From assembly GCF_014529705.1 (NCBI RefSeq), contig NZ_JAANIH010000001.1, positions 203,076 to 267,075 of the forward strand: a DNA stretch of 64,000 nucleotides. The letters are read 5' to 3'. The translations under genes were made by a program, and so were the position numbers. This document shows positions 7,264-14,987 of this stretch, in pieces. The notes beneath the pieces are model-generated. The model was not told the DNA's origin, did no database searches, and worked only from the letters and a program-made list of their open reading frames with translations. Positions within the stretch are counted from its first letter, which is position 1. Each line of letters starts with the position of its first letter. Source of the stretch: Bradyrhizobium campsiandrae (GTDB taxonomy: Bacteria; Pseudomonadota; Alphaproteobacteria; Rhizobiales; Xanthobacteraceae).

Positions 7264-7692
7264 TCAGCTCCAGTGCCGCATCACGAAGACGGTGACCGTG
7301 CCGGCAGCCATGAAGGTCCCGGTCGCAACCAGCGAACGCACCGAGAGCCGCGACAGACCGCAGACACCATGACCGGATGTGCAGCCGCTGCCCCACACCG
7401 ATCCAAAGCCAGTGAGCACGCCCGCAACAATCAGCACCGGCAATCCCGCAGCGATCGTCTGCTCGGGCAGGCTTCCGGTCGCAAGCCGCACCGCCACGGG
7501 TGCAGCAACAAGGCCCGCCACGAAAGCAAACCGGCCGGCAAACTCGCCATCCTCGTAAGGTGGGAATAGCCGTGCCGCGATACCGCTGACACCTGCGATC
7601 CGCCCCGTCGCCCACATCAGGAGCACGGCGGAGAGACCGATGAGCGCTCCGCCAAGCAGCGAGGCGAGCGGCGTGAAAAACGTGACCGTCAT
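7264..7692 (-). CDS. pmpA: YeeE/YedE-family membrane protein, half A, 142 aa
   Basis: Start chosen at MTVTFFTPLASLLGGALIGL, with GGAGG six bases upstream. It has the family motif GSGCTSGHGVCGLSRLS, the conserved Cys loop seen in the A-type partner, and several hydrophobic segments. It is first in a tight operon with the B-type subunit and the AhpD-like gene, and is transcribed divergently from the ArsR-type regulator. Predicted inner-membrane sulfur-species transporter. Confidence 0.85.
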   Translation of the reverse strand: MTVTFFTPLASLLGGALIGLSAVLLMWATGRIAGVSGIAARLFPPYEDGEFAGRFAFVAGLVAAPVAVRLATGSLPEQTIAAGLPVLIVAGVLTGFGSVWGSGCTSGHGVCGLSRLSVRSLVATGTFMAAGTVTVFVMRHWS

Positions 7693-7766
7693 CTTGATCC
7701 TCCGGATCGAGCGCCCATAAGGCGCGGCACCAGACACCCGTTTATTTCCATTGTTTCTTATTTTCG

Positions 7767-7779
7767 AATATACTAATAT
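7767..7779. promoter_or_regulatory. Candidate BigR-type operator (AT-rich dyad)
   Basis: In the divergent interval between pmpA and the ArsR-type gene lies AATATACTAATAT inside a wider AT-rich stretch (7740-7780), unusual in this GC-rich DNA and 12 nt before the regulator's ATG. BigR boxes are AT-rich imperfect palindromes in just this position. The assignment is by location and composition only. Confidence 0.45.
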
Positions 7780-7790
7780 GTTGGCCAGCC

Positions 7791-8111
7791 ATGACACGCA
7801 AGCCCCGAAATCAGGAATTGATCGCTCTGGAGGAAAAGGCCGAGGAGGCCACCCGTCTGCTCGCTGCCATGGCCAATCCGAAGCGGCTCATGGTTCTCTG
7901 CAACATGCTCGATGGCGAAAAGTCTGTCGGCGAACTCGCCGACATCGCCGGCCTCTCCTCGGCTGCACTATCCCAGCATCTCGGAAAGATGCGCGCTTTG
8001 AGCTTGGTCAAAACCAGACGCGAGGGGCAGACGATATACTACAGCCTTGCGAGCCGGGAAGTGCGCGCGGTGCTGGATACGCTTTACCGCCTTTTCTGCG
8101 CAACGGATTAG
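7791..8111 (+). CDS. bigR: ArsR-family sulfide-sensing repressor (BigR/SqrR type), 106 aa
   Basis: Winged-helix ArsR protein: MANPKRLMVLCNMLDGEKSV, then the recognition helix SSAALSQHLGKMRALSLV, then the wing TRREGQTIYYSL. Two cysteines, C37 (VLCNML) and C103 (LFCATD), sit where the redox pair of BigR/SqrR forms a persulfide-linked bridge that releases DNA. Metal-binding ELCVC-type motifs of ArsR proper are absent. It is divergent from the pmpA-pmpB-ahpD-like operon and 31 nt upstream of ccoG, so it probably represses both directions. Confidence 0.85.
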   Translation: MTRKPRNQELIALEEKAEEATRLLAAMANPKRLMVLCNMLDGEKSVGELADIAGLSSAALSQHLGKMRALSLVKTRREGQTIYYSLASREVRAVLDTLYRLFCATD

Positions 8112-8142
8112 GGATTCGCAGGCGCAACACGGGGAGCTTGCC

Positions 8143-9582
8143 ATGACCGACGACACTTTCATCGAGGGACCTCTCTACGAGAAGCGCAAGAAGGTCTATC
8201 CGCAGTCGGTGCATGGCCCGTTTCGCCGCATCAAATGGGCGATCCTCTGCGTCACCCTCGGAATTTATTATCTGCTGCCGTTCTTGCGCTGGAATCGCGG
8301 GCCCGGACTGCCCGACCAGGCCGTCCTGATCGACCTGCCGCATCGCCGCTTCTATTTCTTCTTCATCGAGCTGTGGCCGCAGGAGGTCTATTACTTCACG
8401 GGTCTTTTGATCATCGCGGCGATGACGTTGTTCCTGATGAACGCGGTCGCCGGCCGGCTGTGGTGCGGCTATCTGTGCCCGCAGACTGTCTGGACCGACC
8501 TGTTCTACGCGGTCGAACGCTGGGTCGAGGGCGACCGGCGCGAGCGTATGCAGGGCGACAAGCGCTACTGGACGTTCGATCACGTCCGCAAAGTCGCGCT
8601 GAAGCACTTTCTCTGGATCATGATCGCCTGGTGGACCGGCGGAGCTTGGGTGCTGTATTTCGCCGACGCTCCGACGCTGGTGAAGGATCTCGCCACCTTC
8701 CAGGCGCCGTTCATCGCCTACCTCTGGATCGGGATTCTGACCGGTACGACTTATCTCTTCGCCGGACATGCACGCGAACAGACCTGCATCTACATGTGCC
8801 CGTGGCCGCGCATCCAGGCGGCCCTGACCGACGAATGGGCGCTCAACGTCACCTATCGTCGCGACCGCGGCGAACCGCGCATGTCAGTGAAGAAGGCGGA
8901 AGCCGCCCGCGCCCATGGCGGCCTCGCCGGCGACTGCGTCGACTGCCATCAGTGCATCAATGTCTGTCCGACCGGCGTCGACATCCGTCACGGAATTCAG
9001 CTCGGCTGCATCCAGTGCGGCCTGTGCATCGATGCCTGCGACAACGTCATGCGCGAGATCGGGCGGCCCGCCGGCCTGATCGGCTATGACACCGACATCA
9101 ACATGCAGCGCCGCCGCGACGGCAAGGCGCCGGTCTACAGGTTGGTCCGCCCGCGCACGATGATCTATGCCGCAGCCATCGCCATCGTCGGCAGCATCAT
9201 GCTCTATGCGCTGGCGACGCGCGCGACCATGGACGTCAACGTGCTGCACGAACGCAATCCGCTGTTCGTTCAGCTCTCCGACGGCGGCGTGCGCAACGAC
9301 TACACCGTGCGCATCCTCAACAAGGGCGCGGAGCGATCGTTCGCGCTCGATGTCTCCGGCCTTCCGGGCGCGACCATTCGTGTCGCCGGCGTTGCGGCCG
9401 GCCCTGACGGCAAGCCGGTCGTCGAGGTGGGGCAGGACCAGACCCGCGAGGTCCGCCTTTCGGTTCAGGTCTCCCCGGCCAACGTCCCGCCGGCGTCGCG
9501 CGACATCACCATCGCCATCACCGACACCGCCGGCGCCGGAACGGCGAGCGCCCGCGACCACTTCATTCCGGGCGACAAGTGA
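8143..9582 (+). CDS. ccoG: Cytochrome oxidase accessory protein CcoG/RdxA, 479 aa
   Basis: Start at MTDDTFIEGPLYEKRKKVYP, preceded by GGGGAG. About five membrane segments lie in the first 215 residues and one near residue 350. Cys motifs are WCGYLCPQ (108-112), MCPWPRIQ, and a bacterial ferredoxin pair, CVDCHQCINVCP (265-276) and CIQCGLCIDAC (289-299), for two 4Fe-4S clusters. The C-terminal periplasmic part is an Ig-like FixG domain. CcoG reduces Cu(II) to Cu(I) for cbb3 oxidase assembly. Here it is not beside fixNOPQ/ccoNOPQ but in an apparent operon behind a sulfide-type repressor, which is unusual. Confidence 0.92.
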   Translation: MTDDTFIEGPLYEKRKKVYPQSVHGPFRRIKWAILCVTLGIYYLLPFLRWNRGPGLPDQAVLIDLPHRRFYFFFIELWPQEVYYFTGLLIIAAMTLFLMNAVAGRLWCGYLCPQTVWTDLFYAVERWVEGDRRERMQGDKRYWTFDHVRKVALKHFLWIMIAWWTGGAWVLYFADAPTLVKDLATFQAPFIAYLWIGILTGTTYLFAGHAREQTCIYMCPWPRIQAALTDEWALNVTYRRDRGEPRMSVKKAEAARAHGGLAGDCVDCHQCINVCPTGVDIRHGIQLGCIQCGLCIDACDNVMREIGRPAGLIGYDTDINMQRRRDGKAPVYRLVRPRTMIYAAAIAIVGSIMLYALATRATMDVNVLHERNPLFVQLSDGGVRNDYTVRILNKGAERSFALDVSGLPGATIRVAGVAAGPDGKPVVEVGQDQTREVRLSVQVSPANVPPASRDITIAITDTAGAGTASARDHFIPGDK

Positions 9583-9587
9583 TCCAG

Positions 9588-9609
9588 ATCCGGCGGCGTG
9601 CCGCCGGAT
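9588..9609 (+). terminator. Perfect hairpin after ccoG
   Basis: ATCCGGCGGC / GCCGCCGGAT form a 10-bp stem with a 2-nt loop, 5 nt after the ccoG stop codon. No T-run follows, so it may slow exonucleases or support rho-dependent ending rather than act as an intrinsic terminator. Confidence 0.45.
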
Positions 9610-9733
9610 GCTCAATGGGACGTTAACAATACCGCTCGAATTGACGCGGCATTCCAACGGTATTTTCCAATCTTTGCGCTAAGCCTGACGCGATGACGCC
9701 GGCGAATGCCTGCGTGAATGGGGACGACGGGAC

Positions 9734-10897
9734 GTGGTCGACATCGCGCACCAGGCTGCGATCCATCCGGCATCGGCGAAGGATGCAACGCCCGCGCTCG
9801 TCCCGCTGACGGCGATCGAGCCCGGCCAGTGGCGCACGCTGGCGCAGCGGGCGGTCGAACCGAATGGCTATTACCTGCCCGCCTGGGAGTTCGCCGTCAG
9901 CGCGACCGCGCGCGGCCGCATTGGCGCCTCGGCCCTGTCCGTCTACGGCAGTTCCTCGACGCAGCTGATCGGGTTGATGCCGGTGGTCTCGCTCTGGCAG
10001 GCCTGGAAGATTCCCCTGCCCGCTCTGGCGAGCGCGCATCCCTATGGCACGCTGTGCAGCCCGCTGATCGACCGCGATGCGTCCGCCGAGGCCGCGACGC
10101 GTCTGTTGCAGCAGGCGCGCAAGGCCGGTGCGCATGCTCTGATCCTGCGCGATGTCGCGCTCGATGGCGCGGCGATGGCCACGCTCAAGGAAGCACTCGG
10201 CCGCGACGACCTCAAGCCCCGGATACTCGGCTCCTATGTCCGCGCCAGCCTCGATGCGACACAGGATGGTGACAGGCTGCTGCACGAAGCACTCGGTACC
10301 AAGAAGCTCAAGGAGCTGCGCCGGCAGCGCCATCGCCTCGCGGAGCATGGCGCCATCAGCTTCGAAGTCGCGCGCAAGGTGGATGAGATCAAGCCGGCGC
10401 TGGAAACGTTCCTGCAGCTCGAAGCCAGCGGCTGGAAGGGCCTGCGCGGCACCGCGCTGATGCAGGATGCGGGCGATGCGACCTTCGTCCGCCGCGCTGT
10501 CCCGGCGCTCGCCGAGACCGCGCAGTGCGAGATCGTGACGCTCCGCGCCGGCGCGACGGCGGTCGCCGCCGGCATCGTACTGCGCCATCAGGATCGCGCC
10601 TTCTTCTTCAAGCTCGGCATCGACGAACGCTTTGCAAAACATTCGCCGGGGGTGCAGCTCACGCTCGATCTGACGCGTCACCTCTGCGCCGATCCCCTCA
10701 TTGCGAGCGCGGATTCCACCGCGAGCGCGGATCATCCCATGATCAACCCGATCTGGCGCGGGCGCTTTGCGATCGGCGATGTGCTGATCCCGCTGCGACG
10801 GAACGATCCGCTCGTTGCACTGATTCACGCGGCGCTGGTCACACGCGGCCTGGCGCGCGAGACGGCCCGTCGCGCGATCCACCTGCTCCGCAAATAG
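9734..10897 (+). CDS. GNAT/FemAB-like (CelD/BcsL) acyltransferase, 387 aa
   Basis: The size and the C-terminal half fit the CelD-type GNAT fold: LGTKKLKELRRQRHRLAEHG, a GWKGLRGTAL-like motif, the CEIVTLRAGATAVAAGIVLR strands, and the FFKLGIDERFAKHSPGVQL segment that closes such N-acyltransferases. Members act in the cytoplasm in polysaccharide or peptidoglycan modification; the substrate is not apparent. The predicted start is a GTG with a GGGA-containing upstream sequence; no ATG lies nearby in frame. It is monocistronic. Confidence 0.75.
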   Translation: MVDIAHQAAIHPASAKDATPALVPLTAIEPGQWRTLAQRAVEPNGYYLPAWEFAVSATARGRIGASALSVYGSSSTQLIGLMPVVSLWQAWKIPLPALASAHPYGTLCSPLIDRDASAEAATRLLQQARKAGAHALILRDVALDGAAMATLKEALGRDDLKPRILGSYVRASLDATQDGDRLLHEALGTKKLKELRRQRHRLAEHGAISFEVARKVDEIKPALETFLQLEASGWKGLRGTALMQDAGDATFVRRAVPALAETAQCEIVTLRAGATAVAAGIVLRHQDRAFFFKLGIDERFAKHSPGVQLTLDLTRHLCADPLIASADSTASADHPMINPIWRGRFAIGDVLIPLRRNDPLVALIHAALVTRGLARETARRAIHLLRK

Positions 10898-10904
10898 GCC
10901 GGCG

Positions 10905-11570
10905 TTACTCCGCCGCCTGCGCGTTGATCTCCGCCGAGACCTGGCGGATGGCGCGGGCGAGCAGGTTTGGATCCTGCGCGCCGGAGACGGCGTATTTCTG
11001 CGCGAACACGTAGGTCGGCACCCCCGAGATGCCCTTCTCGGCGGCCTCCTGCGCATCGGCCGACACGCGCGCGACGTCCTCGTCGGTGGCCAGACGCCTG
11101 CGCACGTCCTCGGCATCAAGGCCGACATCGGCCGCCGCTTGGACCAGCACGTTGACGTCGGTGAGATCGCCGCCGTCGCGGAAGTACAGCTCCATCAGGC
11201 GCTGCTTCATCTCGGGCGCCTTGCCGATCGCCTCGGCCCACAGGATCAGCCGATGGCAATCGGTCGTGTTGGGCTGGCGCGCGACCAGCTCGGGCTTGTA
11301 GAGAAGCCCCTCTTCGCCGGCAGCCGCGACCACCCGGCCGGCAATACCCTTATAGGCCTCGACGGAGCCGAACTTGGTGGTGAGATAATCCTCGCGGCTG
11401 ATACCCTCGCGCGGCACCCACGGATTGAGGAAGAACGGGCGGAAGTTGAGCTTGACGGGAACGTCGGGCACGAGCGCCAGCGCACTCTCGATCCGATGCT
11501 TGCCGATATAGCACCACGGGCACACAACGTCGGAGACGACATCGATCTGGAGCGGTTTCAGCGTGCTCAT
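10905..11570 (-). CDS. FrnE-like DsbA-family oxidoreductase, 221 aa
   Basis: DsbA-type thioredoxin fold without a signal peptide. Active site CPWC is at residues 17-20 (SDVVCPWCYIG), followed by the large helical insertion and the cis-proline loop GVPTYVF at 183-189. The FRPFFLNP segment is typical of the FrnE subgroup, which is cytoplasmic and linked to oxidative stress and thiol isomerisation. Length matches the family. It converges tightly (7 bp) with the GNAT-like gene. The partner is unknown. Confidence 0.9.
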   Translation of the reverse strand: MSTLKPLQIDVVSDVVCPWCYIGKHRIESALALVPDVPVKLNFRPFFLNPWVPREGISREDYLTTKFGSVEAYKGIAGRVVAAAGEEGLLYKPELVARQPNTTDCHRLILWAEAIGKAPEMKQRLMELYFRDGGDLTDVNVLVQAAADVGLDAEDVRRRLATDEDVARVSADAQEAAEKGISGVPTYVFAQKYAVSGAQDPNLLARAIRQVSAEINAQAAE

Positions 11571-11636
11571 GAGCGCCTCCTTCGGGCGATGCGGTGTTGC
11601 CGCAAGATAAGCCGAACGCGGCCCGAGGCAAGGGCG

Positions 11637-12458
11637 CTAGCCCATATTCGCCGCCGTTTGCCTCAGCCACGCCGCAGTGCGCTCGTCTGCCGGAAAGAAC
11701 GTCTCCAACGCCAGCTCCGAGAGGGTGATGTCGACCGGCGTTCCGAAAACCATGGTGGTGGAGAGGAAACTTAGTATCCCGCCGTCATGGCGCAGCTTGA
11801 AGGGGATGGCGACATTGTCGCTCGACAGCGGCGCCGCGCGCGCCGGAATGGGATAGCTCTTCAGGTCGTTGTAGAGCCTGATCAATTCAGGGTCGGCCGT
11901 GGCCTCGCATTGCCGGTGCAGCCGCTCAAGGAGGTGCGCGCACCATTCCGCGAGATTGACGGTGCGCGGCGCCAGCCCCTCCGGATGAAAGGCGAGCCGC
12001 AGGACGTTGAAGGGCTGGCCGAGCAACCGTTCCGGAACCCCTTCGAGCAGCGGCGCCACCATGCGGTTGGCGGTCACCAGATTCCAGTGCCGGTCATAGG
12101 CCAGCGCCGGATTGGGCTCGTGGGCCTTGAGGACGAGGTCGATCGCCTGACGGGCTGACTTCAAGGCGGGATCCTCCAGCGGGCGCTGCGGAAAGGCTGG
12201 CGCAAAGCCTGCGGCGACCAGCAGCACGTTGCGTTCGCGCAAGGGCACATCGAGGCGCTCGGCGAGGCGCAACACCATCTCGCGCGACGGCGCAGCGCGG
12301 CCTGTCTCGACGAAGCTGAGGTGACGCGCGGAAATCTCCGCCTCGCCGGCGAGGTCGAGCTGGCTCATGCGGCGGCGCTGCCGCCATTCGCGCAGATGAT
12401 CGCCGATATGGATCGGCTGGCTGGGTTCGGCGCGTGCCGTGGATGCGTGTGCGTTCAT
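11637..12458 (-). CDS. XRE-family regulator with MmyB-like ligand domain, 273 aa
   Basis: The N-terminal HTH spans about residues 20-75 (LREWRQRRRMSQLDLAGEAE, then RHLSFVETGRAAPSREMVLR). The C-terminal 160 residues carry the MmyB/PAS-like ligand pocket: NPALAYDRHWNLVTANRMV, the LRLAFHPEGL motif, and a last strand FGTPVDITLSELALETFFPA. Such regulators usually control an adjacent divergent gene, often an oxidoreductase. Here the divergent neighbours are two small membrane-protein genes (12559 and 12830). The effector is unknown. Confidence 0.9.
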   Translation of the reverse strand: MNAHASTARAEPSQPIHIGDHLREWRQRRRMSQLDLAGEAEISARHLSFVETGRAAPSREMVLRLAERLDVPLRERNVLLVAAGFAPAFPQRPLEDPALKSARQAIDLVLKAHEPNPALAYDRHWNLVTANRMVAPLLEGVPERLLGQPFNVLRLAFHPEGLAPRTVNLAEWCAHLLERLHRQCEATADPELIRLYNDLKSYPIPARAAPLSSDNVAIPFKLRHDGGILSFLSTTMVFGTPVDITLSELALETFFPADERTAAWLRQTAANMG

Positions 12459-12558
12459 GGTGCAAAACCTATCATGCGTATTTCACCCCTTCCATTACCC
12501 GCGAGGTAATCGAATTGGGCCGCCGACCAGCGCATCTTCCTGGCACAGGAGAATGACC

Positions 12559-12789
12559 ATGATCGCGCTGCTGCTTTATCGCACCCTTGCCGACCACCTT
12601 CTTCCCTGGGCGATGACGCTCGCGACCCGGATGCTGGCGCGCAGCCTCAACATGCCGGAGCCGCTGGTGCATTCGACCGGCGACTATGTCGTCGCGCAGG
12701 TCACCGCCTTCGAGCACAGCGTCGGCAAGAGCCTCTGCCCGTTCCGCCTCGCCCGCCTGCTCCGCGCCTGGTGGCGCTGCAGGCATTGA
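12559..12789 (+). CDS. Hypothetical protein, 76 aa
   Basis: AGGAG sits 7 nt upstream of MIALLLYRTLADHLLPWAMT; an ATG six bases earlier is a possible alternative. The protein has one amphipathic or hydrophobic N-terminal part and a basic C-terminus (RLARLLRAWWRCRH). It starts divergently from the MmyB-type regulator and lies 40 bp before a membrane-protein gene, so the two may form the regulated operon. No family is recognised. Confidence 0.45.
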   Translation: MIALLLYRTLADHLLPWAMTLATRMLARSLNMPEPLVHSTGDYVVAQVTAFEHSVGKSLCPFRLARLLRAWWRCRH

Positions 12790-12829
12790 GTTCCCCGCAA
12801 GCCTACCACCCCAACCATGGAGACTCCTT

Positions 12830-13228
12830 ATGATCGACGCATCCACCTTCCTGCGCCGTGCCCTGCTTGCCGATGCCGTCTTCAGCGGCATCGCCGCGCT
12901 CGGCTTCACGTTTGGTGCAGGTGCATTCGCCGCCCTGTTCAATCTGCCCGAGGCACTGCTGCGTGAAACCGGCCTGTTTCTGATCGCCTACACCGCGCTG
13001 GTCGGCTGGCTCGCTTCGCGCGCCGCGATCCTGAAGCCGCTCGTGCTGCTGGTCGTGGTCGGCAACGCCGCCTGGACAGCCGGCAGCATCGCACTGCTGT
13101 TGTCGGGCGCGGTGTCACCGAACCTCGCCGGCGAGCTCATGGTCGTCGCGCAGGCAATCGCGACCGGCGTATTCGCCGAGCTGCAATATGTGGGCTTGCG
13201 GAAGAGCGGGCGTGTGGTCGCTGCGTGA
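12830..13228 (+). CDS. Four-span integral membrane protein, 132 aa
   Basis: Start MIDASTFLRRALLADAVFSG with GGAG seven bases upstream. Four hydrophobic segments (about 12-33, 46-65, 68-90 and 98-118) are separated by short loops, with a basic C-terminus GLRKSGRVVAA. It resembles small uncharacterised membrane proteins that sit next to dehydrogenases or regulators. It lies downstream of the 76-aa gene and divergent from the XRE/MmyB regulator, which probably controls it. Confidence 0.7.
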   Translation: MIDASTFLRRALLADAVFSGIAALGFTFGAGAFAALFNLPEALLRETGLFLIAYTALVGWLASRAAILKPLVLLVVVGNAAWTAGSIALLLSGAVSPNLAGELMVVAQAIATGVFAELQYVGLRKSGRVVAA

Positions 13229-13410
13229 TGCTCCCGTGTCCCGGACGCGCTGCAACGCTCCCGCGTTGTGGCGCAGAGCCGGGACCCACGCCGGACCGAT
13301 TGCGGCCGGAGACGGCGCGCGCAAGCATTCAAGCCGCGGCGAATGGAGCAACCGCAGCCTGAGGACCAGTCAGAGAACTGATATGAAATCCGGCGGCCGC
13401 CAGGCGGGAA

Positions 13411-13977
13411 CTACGCCTTCGCGCGGCCCACTTTGCCCGCAAAATGCTTGCCGTTCAGCTTCTTCTTTTTTGCCGCGGCGGTTTTCGCGCCCGCCTTCTG
13501 TGCTTTGCGCTCCGCGCGTGCCTTCACCTTGGCGCGCTCGGCCCTGGCCTCGGCGCGCTGCTTCTTGCGCTTGTTTTCGCAGGAGGGGCACTTGCAGCCG
13601 ATCGGCTTCAGATAGGCTTTGAAATAATCGGTGCCGTAATCGTAATTGATCTCCTCGCCCGGCTCGATGTTCTTGATGGCGCGGATGAACACCTTGCGCT
13701 CGCGCGGACGAACGTCGGATTCGGCGTTAGGCCGGCAGGAATGGTTGATGTAGCGGGCGAGGTTCTTGCGCACCGAGCCGTCGATGGTCCAGCGGCCGTT
13801 GAGCTCGAACAGATATTTGTTCTCGATCTCGTCCTGCTCAGGAATGCGGCAGTCCAGGATCGGTCCGAAATAACGGATGATCCGGGTACCCTTCTTGATC
13901 GGCATGGTGGCGAAGAGGCCAAGTCCGGTCTTGGAACGGCCGACGCGATAGGCTTTGCGGGGAGCGATGGCTGGCAT
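13411..13977 (-). CDS. SET-domain protein-lysine methyltransferase, 188 aa
   Basis: Compact SET domain: GRSKTGLGLFATMPIKKGT at the start, the S-adenosylmethionine knot RYINHSCRPNAE (75-86), GEEINYDYG (107-115), and a post-SET zinc cluster CKCPSC (C128, C130, C133). A lysine/arginine/alanine-rich tail follows (about 140-188, with a run of four lysines), recalling nucleic-acid-binding tails. In the family the enzyme methylates lysines on proteins; bacterial targets are mostly unknown. It lies alone, facing neither an effector secretion system nor a ribosomal gene. Confidence 0.88.
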   Translation of the reverse strand: MPAIAPRKAYRVGRSKTGLGLFATMPIKKGTRIIRYFGPILDCRIPEQDEIENKYLFELNGRWTIDGSVRKNLARYINHSCRPNAESDVRPRERKVFIRAIKNIEPGEEINYDYGTDYFKAYLKPIGCKCPSCENKRKKQRAEARAERAKVKARAERKAQKAGAKTAAAKKKKLNGKHFAGKVGRAKA

Positions 13978-14143
13978 GATCGAGTGTACAGAGGACGCGG
14001 ACCAGGCTGATGAGCCCGAACGAAGCCGCTCTTCTAGAACGATTCCGCGCCGCTGTCAGGCCTGTCCCTATCACCTTTGATGCTTGCCCACAGTGAAGAA
14101 TGCGCAAGGCCGCAAGTTCCGCGGCATCGAGCGTTTCCTCCGA

Positions 14144-14881
14144 TCAGGTGCCTGGCAGTCTTCCCGCCACCGTCGACTTCAGGATCGCTTCCAGCAATTG
14201 CTCCGCCGTCGTGCCTGCCGGGAGGCGCTGCAGAATGTCTTCGAGCCGCCCGTCGAGCAGCAGCATGGTGAAGCCGTGCACCATCGACCAGGCGCGCGCG
14301 ATTGCGGCACCCTGCTCGATGGTCAGCGCGTCACCGCTGATCGACTCCTGCCGCATCGCGCCGATGGCATTGGCAAGTCCGGCAAACGAGGATTCGGCGG
14401 CCTCGTGCAGCGACGGCCTGGAATAGTCGAGCCGCTCGGTGCGGAACATCAGACCGTACATGCCGGGATGGGCCTGGGCGTAGGCGACATAGGCTTTTGG
14501 CCGCGCCAGCGCCCGCTCCTGAGGCGATGTGGCCGCGTCGCGGGCACACGCCATCGCAGCGTTGAACTGGCGGAAGCCGATCGCCGCGAGCTCGCTGACG
14601 AGCCCGGTGAGATCACCGAAATGATGGGTCGGCGCCGCATGCGAGACACCCGCCTCGCGGGCCACGGCGCGCAGCGTCAGACCGGCGAGCCCGTCGCGCT
14701 CCAGCACCCGTTCGGCCGCCTCGAGCAGAGCCTCGCGCAAGGCGCCGTGGTGATAGGGCGTCTCGGTCTTCGCAGCCGCCGGACGGCGCACGGGACGAGA
14801 TGCAGGTGATGTCTTCTTCGAAGCGCGCGCCTGGCGCGCCGTTTCGCCGCTGGTCTGGGTGCTTATGTTGCTCTTGGCCAT
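14144..14881 (-). CDS. TetR-family repressor of the adjacent cluster, 245 aa
   Basis: A long disordered Ser/Thr/Arg-rich N-terminus (about 40 residues) precedes a TetR HTH: HHGALREALLEAAERVLERD, then TLRAVAREAGVSHAAPTHHF. A C-terminal WHG-type ligand domain follows (RAWSMVHGFTMLLLDGRLED). The ATG is used rather than a TTG two codons earlier. The gene is divergent from the carotenoid-oxygenase gene; four matching 19-bp dyads at the two neighbouring promoters are its probable operators, one of them only 20 bp from its own start, which suggests autorepression. The ligand may be a hydrophobic compound. Confidence 0.9.
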   Translation of the reverse strand: MAKSNISTQTSGETARQARASKKTSPASRPVRRPAAAKTETPYHHGALREALLEAAERVLERDGLAGLTLRAVAREAGVSHAAPTHHFGDLTGLVSELAAIGFRQFNAAMACARDAATSPQERALARPKAYVAYAQAHPGMYGLMFRTERLDYSRPSLHEAAESSFAGLANAIGAMRQESISGDALTIEQGAAIARAWSMVHGFTMLLLDGRLEDILQRLPAGTTAEQLLEAILKSTVAGRLPGT

Positions 14882-14900
14882 TTGCAAGCTATATGACGCA

Positions 14901-14919
14901 ATATTGACAGTGTAAAGAT
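14901..14919. promoter_or_regulatory. TetR operator O1a (upstream of -35)
   Basis: ATATTGAC-AGT-GTAAAGAT is an 8-3-8 dyad with two mismatches in the left arm. It lies just upstream of the -35 hexamer of the carotenoid-oxygenase promoter and 20 bp from the TetR start codon. The right arm is identical in all four operators. Confidence 0.75.
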
Positions 14920-14924
14920 TTCAC

Positions 14925-14953
14925 TTGACGGAAGCCGCACATGTCTCTATTCG
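14925..14953 (+). promoter_or_regulatory. Promoter of the carotenoid-oxygenase operon
   Basis: TTGACG (14925-14930), a 17-bp spacer, and TATTCG (14948-14953) form a sigma-70-like promoter framed by operators O1a and O1b. The same arrangement recurs at 16916-16944. Confidence 0.6.
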
Positions 14954-14972
14954 ATCTTTACGCTGTAAAGAT
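14954..14972. promoter_or_regulatory. TetR operator O1b (perfect dyad)
   Basis: ATCTTTAC-GCT-GTAAAGAT is a perfect 8-bp inverted repeat with a 3-bp centre, placed immediately after the -10 element where it would cover the transcription start. Confidence 0.85.
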
Positions 14973-14987
14973 AGGGAGGGATATGCC

